Shown piece after piece: positions 28,053-37,869 of a DNA stretch of 64,000 nt. Within the stretch, counting starts at the first letter, position 1. Each line of letters opens with the position of its first letter. The stretch is from Alphaproteobacteria bacterium (GTDB lineage Bacteria; Pseudomonadota; Alphaproteobacteria; Caulobacterales; Hyphomonadaceae), in NCBI GenBank assembly GCA_018830285.1, contig JAHJSB010000048.1, positions 1 to 64,000 of the forward strand. Reading direction: 5' to 3'. The notes beneath the pieces were generated by a model. That model was not told where the DNA came from, made no database searches, and was given only the letters and a program-made list of their open reading frames with translations. The position numbers and the translations under genes are program-made.

Positions 28053-30449
28053 ATGCAGAGTTTTTACCGACGAAATGGACGGCGCGCGTCGCTCGCAGCT
28101 TGTGCCTTGCTGGGAAGTGCGAGCTTCGTGCTTCCAGCAAATGCTCAGGAAGCGACTGACGAGGAAGAAGCGCGATATGAGACCGTCGTGGTGCAGGGCC
28201 GGCGCACATCACAAACCGACATTGCCATTGGTCAGGATCAGGCCTCGAACACGGTGGCAGTCACGCGTGAGGAGCTGCTTTCAGCACCTGCAGGCATTTC
28301 GGGCCTGAAGATGCTGGAATCCCTCCCGGGATTCAACGTGCAGACAGATGGGGCGCTTGGCCTCTATGAGTTCGGCAACTCCGTCACTGTAAGGGCGTTC
28401 AACCTGCAGCAGATTGGTTTCGTGCTGGACGGCGTTCCGATGGGGCGTTCCGATGCCTTCGGCGGCAGCCCGATCTTCCGCTATGTCGACAATGAAAACC
28501 TGGGATCGGTGGTCGCATCGCCCGGCGCCGGCGATGTGTCTCTTCCCAGCTATGCTTCGTTGGGGCCGATTGTTTCCTACAATACGATCATGCCGTCCGA
28601 TGAGGCGGGCGGCATCATCTCCTATACACTTGGCGATGATGATCTTCAGCGCTCGTTCGTGAAACTTGAAACCGGCGATATCAATGGCTTCTCGGCTTAT
28701 GTCAGCCGTTCCAAGACGGACAGCAACTTGTGGCGCGGGCCGGGCACGATCGACCGGGAACATATCGAAGCGAAGGCGCGCTACGAATTCGATTCAGATA
28801 CCTTTGTCCAGGCAAGTTATGTCTCGAACGATTTCTTCGATTATGATTCTCCATCAAACTCCCGCGCAGGATTTGACGCGTCAGGCACGGATGCCGGCTA
28901 CTCAGAAACCCTGCCAGCAGGCTGTATTTCCCCAGTCAGTGTGGACTTCGACAATAATGGCACGATCGACAGTAACGACTATGTTCCGCTGCTAACGGGT
29001 GGCGGTTGCACAGGCTACTATCAGGACCGTGTGAATATCCGGCAGGACAGCCTGTATGCGCTGAACTTTGAGTCGGACCTGTTCGAAGGCTTGAGCACCA
29101 AGGTAACAGCCTATTACGAAGACAAGGATGGTTTCGGTGTTTCGCCCGATGGTTTCGGCAATACCGAAGGACGCTATCTGGACCAGGTCGAAGTTGGTTT
29201 GCCGGTCACCTATCCGCGGGGCGTCCAATATGGCTTCTCCGGTGTTGGCGGGACGCGTAAAGGCGCGGTGCTCGGATTTGCGTGGGAACTCGCCAATCAT
29301 ACGGTTGAATTTGGCGGCTGGTATGAAGATGAGGATTATCACCGTACGCAGACCCGCTACAATAATGCCGATGGCAGCACGGATGGCGCGGTGCTCTTCG
29401 ACGAAGTTGCCTATTTCCGCCGGGACTACACGTCTGTGCGGGAGACGATGCAATACTATCTCAAAGATACGATCAGCCTGATGGATGACCAGCTGAACAT
29501 CGAGCTTGGCCTCAAGCTGCTGGACATCGATTACTCGCTGGATGGCTATCGTGACTTCAATGATTACGCCATACGGGTGGGCGGTCCAGGTGGGGGCGAC
29601 ACGCTCCCGGGCTACGGACCGCAAAGCATTTCAGCGAATTATTCGAGCGACGCCATGCCGAATATTGGTGCAGTGTACGACCTGAGCGATACCGATCAGG
29701 TCTTCGCATCTTTCTCCAAAAACTATGCCCTTCCACGTGGAGCAGACGACATTTTCTCGACGGCGACGAGCTTTGCAGCCCCGGCACCGGACGCAGAAGA
29801 GTCGACGAATTACGAGATTGGTTTCCGGACCAACCGTCCGACCTTCAACGGTGCGATTGCGGCCTTCTATACGGCTTTCGACAATCGTCTCGTTTCGGGC
29901 AACGTGATCAACCCGGCCACACTGCAGCCTGAAGGATTCTCGGTAAATGCCGGATCGACGACAGCTTATGGTGTTGAATTGTCGGGGGTGTGGCAGCCGG
30001 AAGTATTCGATCGCAAGCTCTATGGTGACATCAACCTTACGTACAATAATGCGACCAATGACGATGCCTTTCTCGGCAACCCGGCTGGCAGTCTCCTGGC
30101 CGACAGCCCGGAATGGATATTCAGTGGCGGTGTGACGTACGAGCCGACGGAATGGCTCGTGGCCAATCTGTCGACCAAGTATACAGGTGAGCGCTATGCG
30201 GATTTCCAGGAGGCGGCAACCCGTCCGGGCAACAAGATGGAAGGCTACTTCCTCTGGAGTGCTTATGTTGATCTGGGTGGCCCGAACAATTTCGGCCTGC
30301 CGGAAAACGTCGACTTGCGCCTGAACGTCGACAATATTTTCGACGAAGACACGTTGGCCTTCACGTTCACGACAACCGGAGCTGGTAACGCCTTCTTCCG
30401 TCCGCTCAATCCGCGGACAGTTCAGGCGACGTTGTCGGTTACGTTCTAG
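28053..30449 (+). CDS. TonB-dependent receptor with a dockerin-like calcium motif in an extracellular loop
   Basis: This is an outer-membrane receptor of 798 residues. I use the ATG at 28053; a TTG one codon earlier is also open. The signal peptide ends at PANAQ (about residue 32). The TonB box region is ETVVVQGRRTSQTDIAIG, followed by the plug. Around residue 300 lies VDFDNNGTIDSNDYVPLL, an EF-hand/dockerin-type loop (Asp-x-Asp-x-Asn-Gly-x-Ile-Asp) near a Cys-containing stretch. The barrel ends in RTVQATLSVTF. The ligand is unknown. A strong bidirectional terminator follows. Confidence 0.92.
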   Translation: MQSFYRRNGRRASLAACALLGSASFVLPANAQEATDEEEARYETVVVQGRRTSQTDIAIGQDQASNTVAVTREELLSAPAGISGLKMLESLPGFNVQTDGALGLYEFGNSVTVRAFNLQQIGFVLDGVPMGRSDAFGGSPIFRYVDNENLGSVVASPGAGDVSLPSYASLGPIVSYNTIMPSDEAGGIISYTLGDDDLQRSFVKLETGDINGFSAYVSRSKTDSNLWRGPGTIDREHIEAKARYEFDSDTFVQASYVSNDFFDYDSPSNSRAGFDASGTDAGYSETLPAGCISPVSVDFDNNGTIDSNDYVPLLTGGGCTGYYQDRVNIRQDSLYALNFESDLFEGLSTKVTAYYEDKDGFGVSPDGFGNTEGRYLDQVEVGLPVTYPRGVQYGFSGVGGTRKGAVLGFAWELANHTVEFGGWYEDEDYHRTQTRYNNADGSTDGAVLFDEVAYFRRDYTSVRETMQYYLKDTISLMDDQLNIELGLKLLDIDYSLDGYRDFNDYAIRVGGPGGGDTLPGYGPQSISANYSSDAMPNIGAVYDLSDTDQVFASFSKNYALPRGADDIFSTATSFAAPAPDAEESTNYEIGFRTNRPTFNGAIAAFYTAFDNRLVSGNVINPATLQPEGFSVNAGSTTAYGVELSGVWQPEVFDRKLYGDINLTYNNATNDDAFLGNPAGSLLADSPEWIFSGGVTYEPTEWLVANLSTKYTGERYADFQEAATRPGNKMEGYFLWSAYVDLGGPNNFGLPENVDLRLNVDNIFDEDTLAFTFTTTGAGNAFFRPLNPRTVQATLSVTF

Positions 30450-30473
30450 ATTTCAGTTTTCTGACGACGAAAG

Positions 30474-30505
30474 AAGCCCCCGACCATCTCGTCGGGGGCT
30501 TTTTC
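30474..30505. terminator. Bidirectional rho-independent terminator
   Basis: A perfect 11-bp stem (AAGCCCCCGAC at 30474-30484 with GTCGGGGGCTT at 30491-30501) and a 6-base loop are followed by a T run on the plus strand. The minus strand has A-rich DNA that gives a CTTCTTT run. It lies between the convergent TonB receptor and porin genes. Confidence 0.92.
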
Positions 30506-30510
30506 AATGC

Positions 30511-31689
30511 CTAGAAATCGGCCTGGAGGCGGAGGGTGAAGCCTGTGACCGTGTCGCTGGACTGGTTGGCGAGGACGGCGGCGGCAAAGGCCGGGTCGAG
30601 ACCGGAAGTCGTTGTTCCGAGGCTGGCATCCGACTGGAACAGGCTGAGCCCGATACGGGTTTTTGACGTCGGATACCAAGACAGGCCGAGCAGGGCCGTG
30701 TCCAGCGAGCCGCCGTCAACGCCGGAATCAGACAGGTCGACCGTGTCAAACGACGCAGATACAGCGAGCGCGCCATGGCCGCCTTCGGTGACAGGGTTGT
30801 CGACCTTCGGGCGATCGAACTTGCCGTCCTTGTAGGTGCGCCGCCCGCCAAAGAAATAGCCGGCCTCGATCGAGCCGCCGCCAAAGGTCGCGCTGCCGCC
30901 TGCCGTGAGGTCGGACGACAGGATGGCATATTCCGAACTGACCCAGAGGGGGCCGCGCAACATGGCCGCTTCCAGGCCGAGCAGTGTGTCGGACTCGCCG
31001 ACCGACCCGGTCGAGACGATACGGCCCGGAATGTGGGTGAAGGGACGCTGGCGATAGCGCAGGTTCGACTGGTCGTCGCCTTTCTCGCGGTAGCGGACCG
31101 AGGTGCCGAGATGGACAATCATGTCCTCGTTCTGAACCGGCGTGAACGTGCCGCGTGCCGCAAGGGCCATGCCTTCCTGCAAGGGAGTATCGTTCAGGCT
31201 GCCGCCGAAGGCGCCTGCCATGAAGGTCCAGTTCGTGCCCTTGGTATGAGCGGCGATGCCGAAGCGGCGGTCGAACGCGAAGGCATCGGTGAAGGCGGCG
31301 CGTTCAGCGAATGTGATGAAGCGGCCGGAGGTCAGCTCTTCCAGGGAGTTGGGGGTCTTGAACTGGCCAACGCGGATCTTCCATTTGGTGCCAGCGGGCG
31401 CGAAATCGGCATAGACATCAGTTGCGGCGATATCGCCTGCTTCATCGGTTTCGAGTTCAGCCTTGAAGGAAACGATTCCTGTTTTGCCGGAAAGAGCGAG
31501 GCGGGCGCTGCGCAATTCTGTCTCGTCGACATCGAGAGCGGCTGTGTCGGCCTCTGCCTGAGTATAGTCATACAGGATGCGACCCGAGAGTTTCAGGTCC
31601 AGCGGATTGTCCGCCATGGCAGGCAGGACAGGACAGGCGGTGATCGCGACAATCGCGGAGACGGCGCCAGATAATTTGAACTTGCCCAT
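30511..31689 (-). CDS. OprO/OprP-type phosphate-selective porin family protein
   Basis: This is an outer-membrane porin of 392 residues. The signal peptide ends near ACPVLPAMA (residues 1-26). The mature chain begins DNPLDLKLSGRILYDYTQAEAD, the usual first strands of porin O/P. It goes on with DVYADFAPAGTKWKIRVGQFKTPNSLEELTSGR, a strongly conserved family segment represented by its Gly-Gln-Phe-Lys-x-Pro core, and ends in FTLRLQADF with a C-terminal Phe. The pore probably takes anions such as phosphate or pyrophosphate, but family members vary. No pho genes are adjacent. Confidence 0.9.
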   Translation of the reverse strand: MGKFKLSGAVSAIVAITACPVLPAMADNPLDLKLSGRILYDYTQAEADTAALDVDETELRSARLALSGKTGIVSFKAELETDEAGDIAATDVYADFAPAGTKWKIRVGQFKTPNSLEELTSGRFITFAERAAFTDAFAFDRRFGIAAHTKGTNWTFMAGAFGGSLNDTPLQEGMALAARGTFTPVQNEDMIVHLGTSVRYREKGDDQSNLRYRQRPFTHIPGRIVSTGSVGESDTLLGLEAAMLRGPLWVSSEYAILSSDLTAGGSATFGGGSIEAGYFFGGRRTYKDGKFDRPKVDNPVTEGGHGALAVSASFDTVDLSDSGVDGGSLDTALLGLSWYPTSKTRIGLSLFQSDASLGTTTSGLDPAFAAAVLANQSSDTVTGFTLRLQADF

Positions 31690-31817
31690 TTCGAATCTCC
31701 ATTTGGATACTGGACGTGGGCTTTATGGATGTTTTGTGTCGATCGCATATCGCTTTTGTGACGCTTTCGTAAAAGAGTCACACAAGTGCACAAAACGTGT
31801 CGTTCCGATCAGTGGAC

Positions 31818-31850
31818 AAAAAAACGCCCCGGTCGATGAGACCGGGGCGT
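31818..31850 (-). terminator. Rho-independent terminator after the thiolase gene
   Basis: ACGCCCCGGT (31824-31833) pairs exactly with ACCGGGGCGT (31841-31850). On the minus strand the stem is followed by seven T residues (A run at 31818-31824 on the plus strand). It lies 28 bp after the thiolase stop and before the porin promoter. Confidence 0.92.
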
Positions 31851-31878
31851 TCTGGAATATCTGCGAGGCGAAAGAGGC

Positions 31879-33087
31879 CTAGCTGTAGATTTCGAACAGG
31901 CCGGCTGCGCCCATGCCGCCACCGATACACATGGAGACAACACCCCATTTGGCACCGCGACGCTTGCCTTCGAGCAGGACCGAGCCGGTGCAGCGCGCGC
32001 CGGTCATGCCGAACGGGTGACCGATCGAGATTGAGCCGCCATTGACGTTGAATTTCTCAGGATCGATGCCAAGGCGGTCGCGGCTGTAGAGGCACTGCGA
32101 TGCGAAGGCTTCGTTGAGCTCCCACAGATCAATATCGTCGACTGTCAGGCCGTGACGCTCGAGCAGGCGCGGGATGGCGAAGACAGGGCCGATGCCCATT
32201 TCGTCAGGATCGCAACCCGCAACGTTGAAGCCGGCGAAACGACCGAGTGGCGCAAGGCCGCGCTTGGCAGCTTCCTTGGCTTCCATGACGACCACGGCTG
32301 CGGCACCGTCGGAAAGCTGTGACGCGTTGCCGGCGGTGACATACTTGCCTTCCTTGACGACCATGCCGCCGGAAAAAACAGGCTTGAGTCCAGCGAGCGT
32401 TTCATAGGTCGTGCCGGGGCGATTGCACTCATCCTTGTCGCAGACGACGTCCTGGAAGGTTTCTTCGCCGGTTTCCTTGTTGACGAGTTTCATCCGCGTT
32501 TTCAGCGGCGAGATTTCCTCGGCCATGTAGCCATTCTGCTGGAATTCGGCGGTGCGACGCTGGCTCTCGGCAGAGTAGCGATCCTGGTCTTCGCGCGACA
32601 CGCCGTAGCGGTCGGCGACGATTTCTGCCGTTTCGATCATGGACATCCAGATCGCAGGCCATTTCTTCATCAGTTCGTCTTCGGTGTAGCGGAAGAGGTT
32701 CATGTGGCCAGAGCGGGAAACCAGCGAGAGGCTCTCGACGCCGCCACCGACGGTGACAGCTGCACCTTCATTGATGATCGTGTGCGAGGCATTGGCGATG
32801 GCCTGCAGGCCCGACGAGCAGAAACGGTTGATCGTGGCACCGGACGTAGTCGACGGGCAGCCGGCCCAGAGCGCGGCATTGCGAGCGACGTTGTGACCGG
32901 TGGCGCCTTCAGGCTGGGCGGTGCCGAGGAACACGTCTTCGACAGCAGCCGCTTCAATGCCGCCGCGCTCGAGCGCGCTCTTGATGGCGTGACCGGCCAT
33001 CGTGATACCATGGGTGTCGTTGAGCGACCCCCGTCCGGTCTTGGCCATGCCGGTACGGGCATAAGATACGATAACGGCTTCACGCAT
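31879..33087 (-). CDS. Acetyl-CoA C-acyltransferase (thiolase)
   Basis: This is a degradative thiolase of 402 residues, the last step of fatty acid beta-oxidation. The acyl-accepting cysteine is in [15 protein letters not shown] (about residue 90). The second half has [30 protein letters not shown] (catalytic His) and [11 protein letters not shown] (catalytic Cys), so all active-site motifs are intact. It has its own terminator. The fadB-like partner is not beside it, but acyl-CoA dehydrogenase and dienoyl-CoA isomerase-like genes lie 6-12 kb away. Confidence 0.95.
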   Translation of the reverse strand: MREAVIVSYARTGMAKTGRGSLNDTHGITMAGHAIKSALERGGIEAAAVEDVFLGTAQPEGATGHNVARNAALWAGCPSTTSGATINRFCSSGLQAIANASHTIINEGAAVTVGGGVESLSLVSRSGHMNLFRYTEDELMKKWPAIWMSMIETAEIVADRYGVSREDQDRYSAESQRRTAEFQQNGYMAEEISPLKTRMKLVNKETGEETFQDVVCDKDECNRPGTTYETLAGLKPVFSGGMVVKEGKYVTAGNASQLSDGAAAVVVMEAKEAAKRGLAPLGRFAGFNVAGCDPDEMGIGPVFAIPRLLERHGLTVDDIDLWELNEAFASQCLYSRDRLGIDPEKFNVNGGSISIGHPFGMTGARCTGSVLLEGKRRGAKWGVVSMCIGGGMGAAGLFEIYS

Positions 33088-33200
33088 TTGGTATTCCTCC
33101 AGAGTTTTTGCAGAGATTTTCGAATGTTGCGGCGCACACTAACGGGCTGGCGCGCGCGGCGCCAGCCTTCCCTTAACGTCAGCGTCAGGAAACCGCAGCG

Positions 33201-34793
33201 TCAGGCAGGTGTTTTCGCCTTTGGGGCACTGTCCCGCACCGATTCGTCGACATAGGTCTCGAACTTGGCAAAGTTTGCCACGAACATGTCAGCGAGCTTC
33301 GCGGCCTGGCGGTCGTAGGCGACCGGATCGGCCCAGGTCGAGCGCGGATCGAGAATTTTGGCATCGACGCCGGAAAGGGCGGTTGGCACCAGGAATCCGA
33401 AAGTTTCATCCTTGCGGAACGTCGCCTTGTTCAGCGAACCGTCGAGAGCGGCATTGAGAAGGGCGCGTGTCGCCTTGATGGGCATGCGGTTGCCTTGTCC
33501 GTAGGGGCCGCCGGTCCAGCCGGTCGAGACCAGCCAGCAATCGACGTCATACTTGCCGATCAGGTCCCGCAACAGGTTACCGTACTCGGACGGATGGCGT
33601 GGCATGAACGGCCCGCCAAAGCAGGTGGAGAAAGTGGCGGTCGGCTCCGTGACGCCCTTTTCGGTGCCGGCGACCTTGGCGGTATAGCCGGACAGGAAAT
33701 GGTACATGGCCTGCGCCGGTGTGAGCTTGGCGATGGGGGGCATCACGCCGAAGGCATCGGCGGTGAGCATGACCAGGTTTTTCGGCTGGCCGCAGCGGCC
33801 CGATTCCGACGCGTTCGGGATCGCCGAGATCGGATAGGCGCCGCGCGAATTTTCGGCGAGCGTGCCATCGTCGAGATCGAGGTCGCGTGTGACCGGGTCC
33901 ATCACGACGTTTTCGAGCACGGTACCCCATTGTTTGGTGGTCGCGTAGATTTCAGGCTCGGCTTCCGGCGAAAGCTTGATCATCTTGGCGTAGCAGCCGC
34001 CTTCGAAGTTGAAGAGGCCGTTTTCCGACCAGCCATGCTCGTCGTCACCGATCAGGATGCGGCTGGCATCGGCAGACAGGGTCGTCTTGCCGGTGCCCGA
34101 GAGGCCGAAGAAGATTGCCGCGTCATCTTTCTCGGACGTGTTCACCGAGCAGTGCATTGGCATGACGCCCTTGGTCGGCAGGTAATAGTTGAGCGCGGTG
34201 AAAACCGACTTCTTGGTCTCACCTGCATAGGACGTGCCGCCGATCAGGACCATGCGCTTGGCAAAGTTCACGGCGATGACGGTTTCCGATCGGGTCCCGT
34301 GGCGTGCCGGATCGGCGCGGAAGCTCGGGCAATTGATGATCGTGAATTCGGACTTGAAGTTTGTGTATTCTGCATCCGTTGGGAGGCGGAGGAGGTGGCG
34401 AATGAACAGCGAATGCCAGGCGAATTCAGTAACGACGGTGACGGACAGGCGGTGATCAGGGTCAGCGCCGCCAAACAGTTCCTGAACGAAGACGTCCTGA
34501 TTTGCGAGGTGCGTTGTGAAATCTGCGAGCAGCGCGTCGAAATGCGCCGGCGTCATCGAGGTATTATTGTCCCACCAGACGGTCTTCTCGGTGGTTGCGT
34601 CGCGGACGGTGAATTTGTCTTTGGCTGAGCGGCCCGTGTGCTGTCCGGTTTCGACGACGAGTGCGCCGCCATTTGCGACGCGGGATTCTCCGTTCGCAAC
34701 AGACGTTTCGTACAGTCGTGGTTCCTTCCAGTTCTTCCGGACGGATTTCGGGCTCACGCCCAATTCTGCAAGAATGGCTACGGTATCGCTCAT
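33201..34793 (-). CDS. pckA: Phosphoenolpyruvate carboxykinase (ATP)
   Basis: This is the gluconeogenic enzyme converting oxaloacetate and ATP to PEP, CO2 and ADP. It has 530 residues, normal for the ATP type. The P-loop-like kinase-1a motif is [15 protein letters not shown]. Kinase-2 is LIGDDEHGW, and [13 protein letters not shown] and TGWTGGPYG are other signatures. [12 protein letters not shown] near the C terminus is also conserved. It stands alone on the minus strand. Its upstream region (34794-34949) carries no chvGI or hprK homologue of the kind often found next to pckA in other alphaproteobacteria. Confidence 0.97.
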   Translation of the reverse strand: MSDTVAILAELGVSPKSVRKNWKEPRLYETSVANGESRVANGGALVVETGQHTGRSAKDKFTVRDATTEKTVWWDNNTSMTPAHFDALLADFTTHLANQDVFVQELFGGADPDHRLSVTVVTEFAWHSLFIRHLLRLPTDAEYTNFKSEFTIINCPSFRADPARHGTRSETVIAVNFAKRMVLIGGTSYAGETKKSVFTALNYYLPTKGVMPMHCSVNTSEKDDAAIFFGLSGTGKTTLSADASRILIGDDEHGWSENGLFNFEGGCYAKMIKLSPEAEPEIYATTKQWGTVLENVVMDPVTRDLDLDDGTLAENSRGAYPISAIPNASESGRCGQPKNLVMLTADAFGVMPPIAKLTPAQAMYHFLSGYTAKVAGTEKGVTEPTATFSTCFGGPFMPRHPSEYGNLLRDLIGKYDVDCWLVSTGWTGGPYGQGNRMPIKATRALLNAALDGSLNKATFRKDETFGFLVPTALSGVDAKILDPRSTWADPVAYDRQAAKLADMFVANFAKFETYVDESVRDSAPKAKTPA

Positions 34794-34949
34794 GTTTTCC
34801 TCGGAATTTTGTTCGACGCTCTGGCGAATTGGATTGGGCCACTAAATGGCACGGACCAGAAATTTGCAACATTCATGCCCACGACATGGACAGTTTGAAA
34901 CAGTTTTAGCGCTAACATGTTGAATTCGAGACGGATTTGCCTGTCGCGA

Positions 34950-35567
34950 TCACTCGGTCGAGGGCTTGCCACGCAGTCGATCCAGCACGACGTCGCGCCA
35001 TGATTCAGGCAGGGCGTACACCACCCATGCGCCCACCTCATAATGCGCGCGTTTCCAGATATCGACTGGATTCAGGCTGGCCTTCGCACAGGCTGTGCGG
35101 GCTCTCGGGCCGCCTTGTGTGACCGAATGATAGATGATCTTCGCGCGTAGCAGGTGCATGCAATTGGAGACGAACACGAGTTGTTCGGCATCGCTCAACC
35201 CGGGCTGGCTGGCGAGTGTCTGAAGTCCGGAGATCGTGTCGCGCGATGAGACGTCAGCCATGATCCGGGCGCCATAGCCGGACCGGCGGATGGCGGTGAG
35301 CGCCATGTCCTGGCTCCCGACGATACCTTCCTGCGGGCGATGCCCGCCGACCATGACCAGCCGGTCGACCTTGCCCGCCTCAAGCAGGGCGATGCCCTTG
35401 TCGATGCGCGCGTCAGCTTCCCTTGCCGAGTCAGAATAGAAAACAACGCCTGCACCATGGGTGATCTTTCCGGTCTGGTCGACAAAACGGGTCAGGCCGA
35501 AAAAGACGAGTGTTGCCAGGAGGTCCGCAACCAGCAGCCGCACCAACAGGAATCGCAGTTTTTTCAT
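34950..35567 (-). CDS. YdcF/SanA-like DUF218 family protein
   Basis: This is a 205-residue protein with an N-terminal membrane anchor (FLLVRLLVADLLATLVFFGL, residues 6-25) and a periplasmic DUF218 domain. The family landmarks are GVVFYSDSAREADARIDKGIALLEAGKVDRLVMVGG (represented by its Ala-Asp-x-Arg and Val-x-Gly-Gly ends), SSRDTISGLQTLA and FVSNCMHLLRAKIIYHS. E. coli relatives SanA and ElyC act in envelope integrity. The exact reaction is unknown. It follows the NUDIX gene by 18 bp on the same strand and is probably the end of that operon. Confidence 0.82.
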   Translation of the reverse strand: MKKLRFLLVRLLVADLLATLVFFGLTRFVDQTGKITHGAGVVFYSDSAREADARIDKGIALLEAGKVDRLVMVGGHRPQEGIVGSQDMALTAIRRSGYGARIMADVSSRDTISGLQTLASQPGLSDAEQLVFVSNCMHLLRAKIIYHSVTQGGPRARTACAKASLNPVDIWKRAHYEVGAWVVYALPESWRDVVLDRLRGKPSTE

Positions 35568-35585
35568 GCCGCTTCTTAGCAGAAT

Positions 35586-36011
35586 TCAGGCGGTGGGCGA
35601 GGGGACAGGTGTAGTTTTGAGCGTGCCGAGCAGGGCGTGCGTGGGAGTGGTGAGGGGCGTGGGCAGGGCGTCAAGGGGGTACCAGCCAAAACCGCCATGC
35701 TTTTCAGGCTCCATCAGGCGGGGTGTGCCGGAAACGACGCGCGCGTAGAAAATCGGCGAGACCCAGTGGCGACCATCGCCGCCGTCGAGGATTTCCGCGA
35801 TGCAGGCGAGGCCAGTGACATCGATGGCGATCCCCAGCTCTTCGGCAACTTCCCGCCGGGCTGTTTCGCGCGCCGGTTCACCGAAGTCGATCTTGCCGCC
35901 CGGCAGGCCCCACGCGCCGGCTTCCGGTTCGGTAAGGCGCTGGATGAGCAATAACTGGCCTTTCTCGTCGAAAATGGCAGCGCCGCAACCGGCTTCAGGA
36001 TAAGCCGTCAT
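35586..36011 (-). CDS. NUDIX hydrolase
   Basis: This is a 141-residue diphosphatase. The start at 36011 (MTAYPEAGCGAAIFDEKGQ) overlaps the stop of the upstream gene by 4 bp; the longer frame reads through that gene. The NUDIX box is complete: GGKIDFGEPARETARREVAEELGI, with the Arg-Glu and Glu-Glu metal ligands present. The GAWGLPGGK lead-in suggests an ADP-ribose or nucleoside-diphosphate-type substrate. Exact substrate is not determined by the motif. It is third in a four-gene minus-strand set with the dehalogenase, a membrane protein and the DUF218 gene. Confidence 0.92.
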   Translation of the reverse strand: MTAYPEAGCGAAIFDEKGQLLLIQRLTEPEAGAWGLPGGKIDFGEPARETARREVAEELGIAIDVTGLACIAEILDGGDGRHWVSPIFYARVVSGTPRLMEPEKHGGFGWYPLDALPTPLTTPTHALLGTLKTTPVPSPTA

Positions 36012-36400
36012 GCGCGCTCTCCCAGCAGCCAGCGGATCACGTCGACATAGTCGAAGGCCAGCGACACGAGCAGGACTGCGACCGCCGCGACAATCCATTT
36101 TCCGGCCCATGTGCTCGCAACCTGCCAGCTTGCGCGGCGTGCAAGCAGGTAGACGACAAGCGGCGTCCAGGCGACCACATGGCCGAGGCCGAGAATGCGA
36201 CTGTAGCCGAACTGGCTGTAAAGAAGCATGACTCCACCTGCGCCGGCCACCAAGCCAAGCAGGGTCCAGCGTGCTTCCACCCGCACGAAGCTGAACGGGA
36301 TCGATAGGGCCAGAACCCCGACCAGGATATTGAGCCAGACCTGGATCCATTGCGACTGCGTGGCCACGTCTGCATTGAATGCGGCGAAGACGTCCATCAT
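36008..36400 (-). CDS. Hypothetical four-helix membrane protein
   Basis: This is a 130-residue integral membrane protein. The start at 36400 (MMDVFAAFNADVATQSQWIQVWLNILVG) is the first that leaves the upstream dehalogenase gene. Four hydrophobic segments are seen (about residues 18-37, 42-60, 66-82 and 95-115). I know similar small proteins in Hyphomonadaceae only as unnamed. It starts 4 bp before the dehalogenase stop on the gene map (no real gap) and overlaps the NUDIX gene, so it is translationally coupled on both sides. Confidence 0.75.
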   Translation of the reverse strand: MMDVFAAFNADVATQSQWIQVWLNILVGVLALSIPFSFVRVEARWTLLGLVAGAGGVMLLYSQFGYSRILGLGHVVAWTPLVVYLLARRASWQVASTWAGKWIVAAVAVLLVSLAFDYVDVIRWLLGERA

Positions 36401-36404
36401 GGCG

Positions 36405-37307
36405 CTAGAGCTCCCCAAAGGATTGCAGTGCCGCCAGCGCGACGGGTTCGCCCCATTCCTGGACGAAGTGGCCACCATCGGCAACGATCATCGGTTCCGG
36501 GCAGTTGCGGATTGTCTTGCGCAGCTGTTCCATTTGCGGCGGGCCGAGCACCGGGTCCTGCGCGCCGATGGCCATGAAACTGTCACCCGACCAGTCATTC
36601 GTCCACCAGAGCGCGGCCCTTTTGGAAATATCGACGCCTTCCATGCTGGGCGCAACCATGACCAGTTCCGGGAAGGTGCGCACACCAGCCTTGTAGGTCG
36701 CGTCCGGGAAGGGCGCGCCATAGGCAGCCGCTTCCGCATCGGACAGGATCGGCGTGCCGCGCTTCATCAGGGCCGCGACGTCCATATCGGGCTGGGTGCG
36801 CACATAGGCCTTCCACTGGTCGAAACCGGCGCCAGGGGATACGCCGGTGGCGATGGCTGTGTTCATGACGATCAGGCGTTCGAACGTGTCGGGCATGTCC
36901 ATCGGGATTGTCAGGCCCAGCAGGCCGCCCCAGTCCTGGCAGACGAGCGTGACATTCTTCAGGTCCAGTCGCTTGATCAGTTCCAGCATCATGTTGCGAT
37001 GAAAGCTGAATGTGTAGACCGCATCATCGGTGGGCTTGTCGGACCGACCGAAGCCTAGCCAGTCAGGTGCGATGACCCGTGCGCCGCTGTCGAGGAAGAC
37101 GGGAATCATCTTGCGGTAGAGGTAGGCCCAGGTCGGCTCGCCGTGCAGGCAGAGATAGGTGCGGACGGCGTCCTGCGGGCCTTCATCCACATAGTGGACC
37201 CGCAGGCCTTCATAGCCCGGCAGGTCGTCGACATAGTGCGGCGCATAATCGTAGCCGGGCAGGTTATCGAAACGGGCATCCGGTGTGCGTTTGGCGTCGA
37301 GGGGCAT
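36405..37307 (-). CDS. Haloalkane dehalogenase (DhlA/DhmA-type alpha/beta hydrolase)
   Basis: This hydrolase cleaves carbon-halogen bonds by an Asp nucleophile. It has 300 residues, the family length. The oxyanion motif is LCLHGEPTWAYLYRK. The nucleophile elbow is VCQDWGG, with Asp125 followed by the halide-binding Trp126. AIGAQDPVLGPPQM has the late catalytic Asp of subfamily I, and DGGHFVQEWGE the catalytic His. The His-Gly-Glu-Pro variant and the Gln-Asp-Trp elbow separate it from epoxide hydrolases. It opens the four-gene minus-strand operon. In a marine bacterium it could detoxify algal halocarbons (inference). Confidence 0.9.
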   Translation of the reverse strand: MPLDAKRTPDARFDNLPGYDYAPHYVDDLPGYEGLRVHYVDEGPQDAVRTYLCLHGEPTWAYLYRKMIPVFLDSGARVIAPDWLGFGRSDKPTDDAVYTFSFHRNMMLELIKRLDLKNVTLVCQDWGGLLGLTIPMDMPDTFERLIVMNTAIATGVSPGAGFDQWKAYVRTQPDMDVAALMKRGTPILSDAEAAAYGAPFPDATYKAGVRTFPELVMVAPSMEGVDISKRAALWWTNDWSGDSFMAIGAQDPVLGPPQMEQLRKTIRNCPEPMIVADGGHFVQEWGEPVALAALQSFGEL

Positions 37308-37468
37308 GGGGAGTCCTCTGCTGTGCTTCTCAATCTACCATGCGTTAGGGCGCGGTGAATGCCAACAGGGACGCCTTTGCGATGGCGCGCTTATACCGTC
37401 CGGCAAGTATGATAGGATGGTAGGTGCTATGGTTCGAACCGAACCGGAAACACCCTTTGGAGAAAGCC

Positions 37469-37855
37469 ATGCCATACACGATCAACCGGACCATCGCAGC
37501 AGCAAGCTTTGATGAAGTTGACCAACGCACGCGCGCTGCCCTCGCGGGCAAGGGGTTCGGTGTGCTGACGGAGATCGACGTCACTGCCACGATGAAGAAG
37601 AAGCTGGATGTCGACATGCCACCTTACCGTATTCTGGGCGCCTGCAATCCGCAGATGGCATACCAGGCCATCGGGATGGAGCCGCGCGTCGGTGCGATGC
37701 TGCCCTGCAATGTCATCATAAGGCAGGTCGGCGACGCTGTCGAAGTGAGCGCCATTGATCCAGTGGCATCGATGCAGGCGATCGGCAATATCGAACTCAA
37801 GCGCGTTGCTGGTGAGGTGCGTGACCTGCTCGCCGAAGCTATCGCGGATATCTGA
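37469..37855 (+). CDS. DUF302 domain protein
   Basis: This is a 128-residue cytoplasmic protein consisting of one DUF302 domain. The start at 37469 (MPYTINRTIAAASFDEV) is preceded by TTTGGAGAAAGCC. Family marks are KGFGVLTEIDVTATMKKKL, YRILGACNPQMAYQAI and GAMLPCNVIIRQ. Structures of this family are small alpha-beta barrels that may bind heme or other hydrophobic ligands; function is not settled. It lies 14 bp upstream of a VOC protein gene and is divergent from the dehalogenase operon. Confidence 0.88.
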   Translation: MPYTINRTIAAASFDEVDQRTRAALAGKGFGVLTEIDVTATMKKKLDVDMPPYRILGACNPQMAYQAIGMEPRVGAMLPCNVIIRQVGDAVEVSAIDPVASMQAIGNIELKRVAGEVRDLLAEAIADI

Positions 37856-37869
37856 AGAGGAGACGTGAA

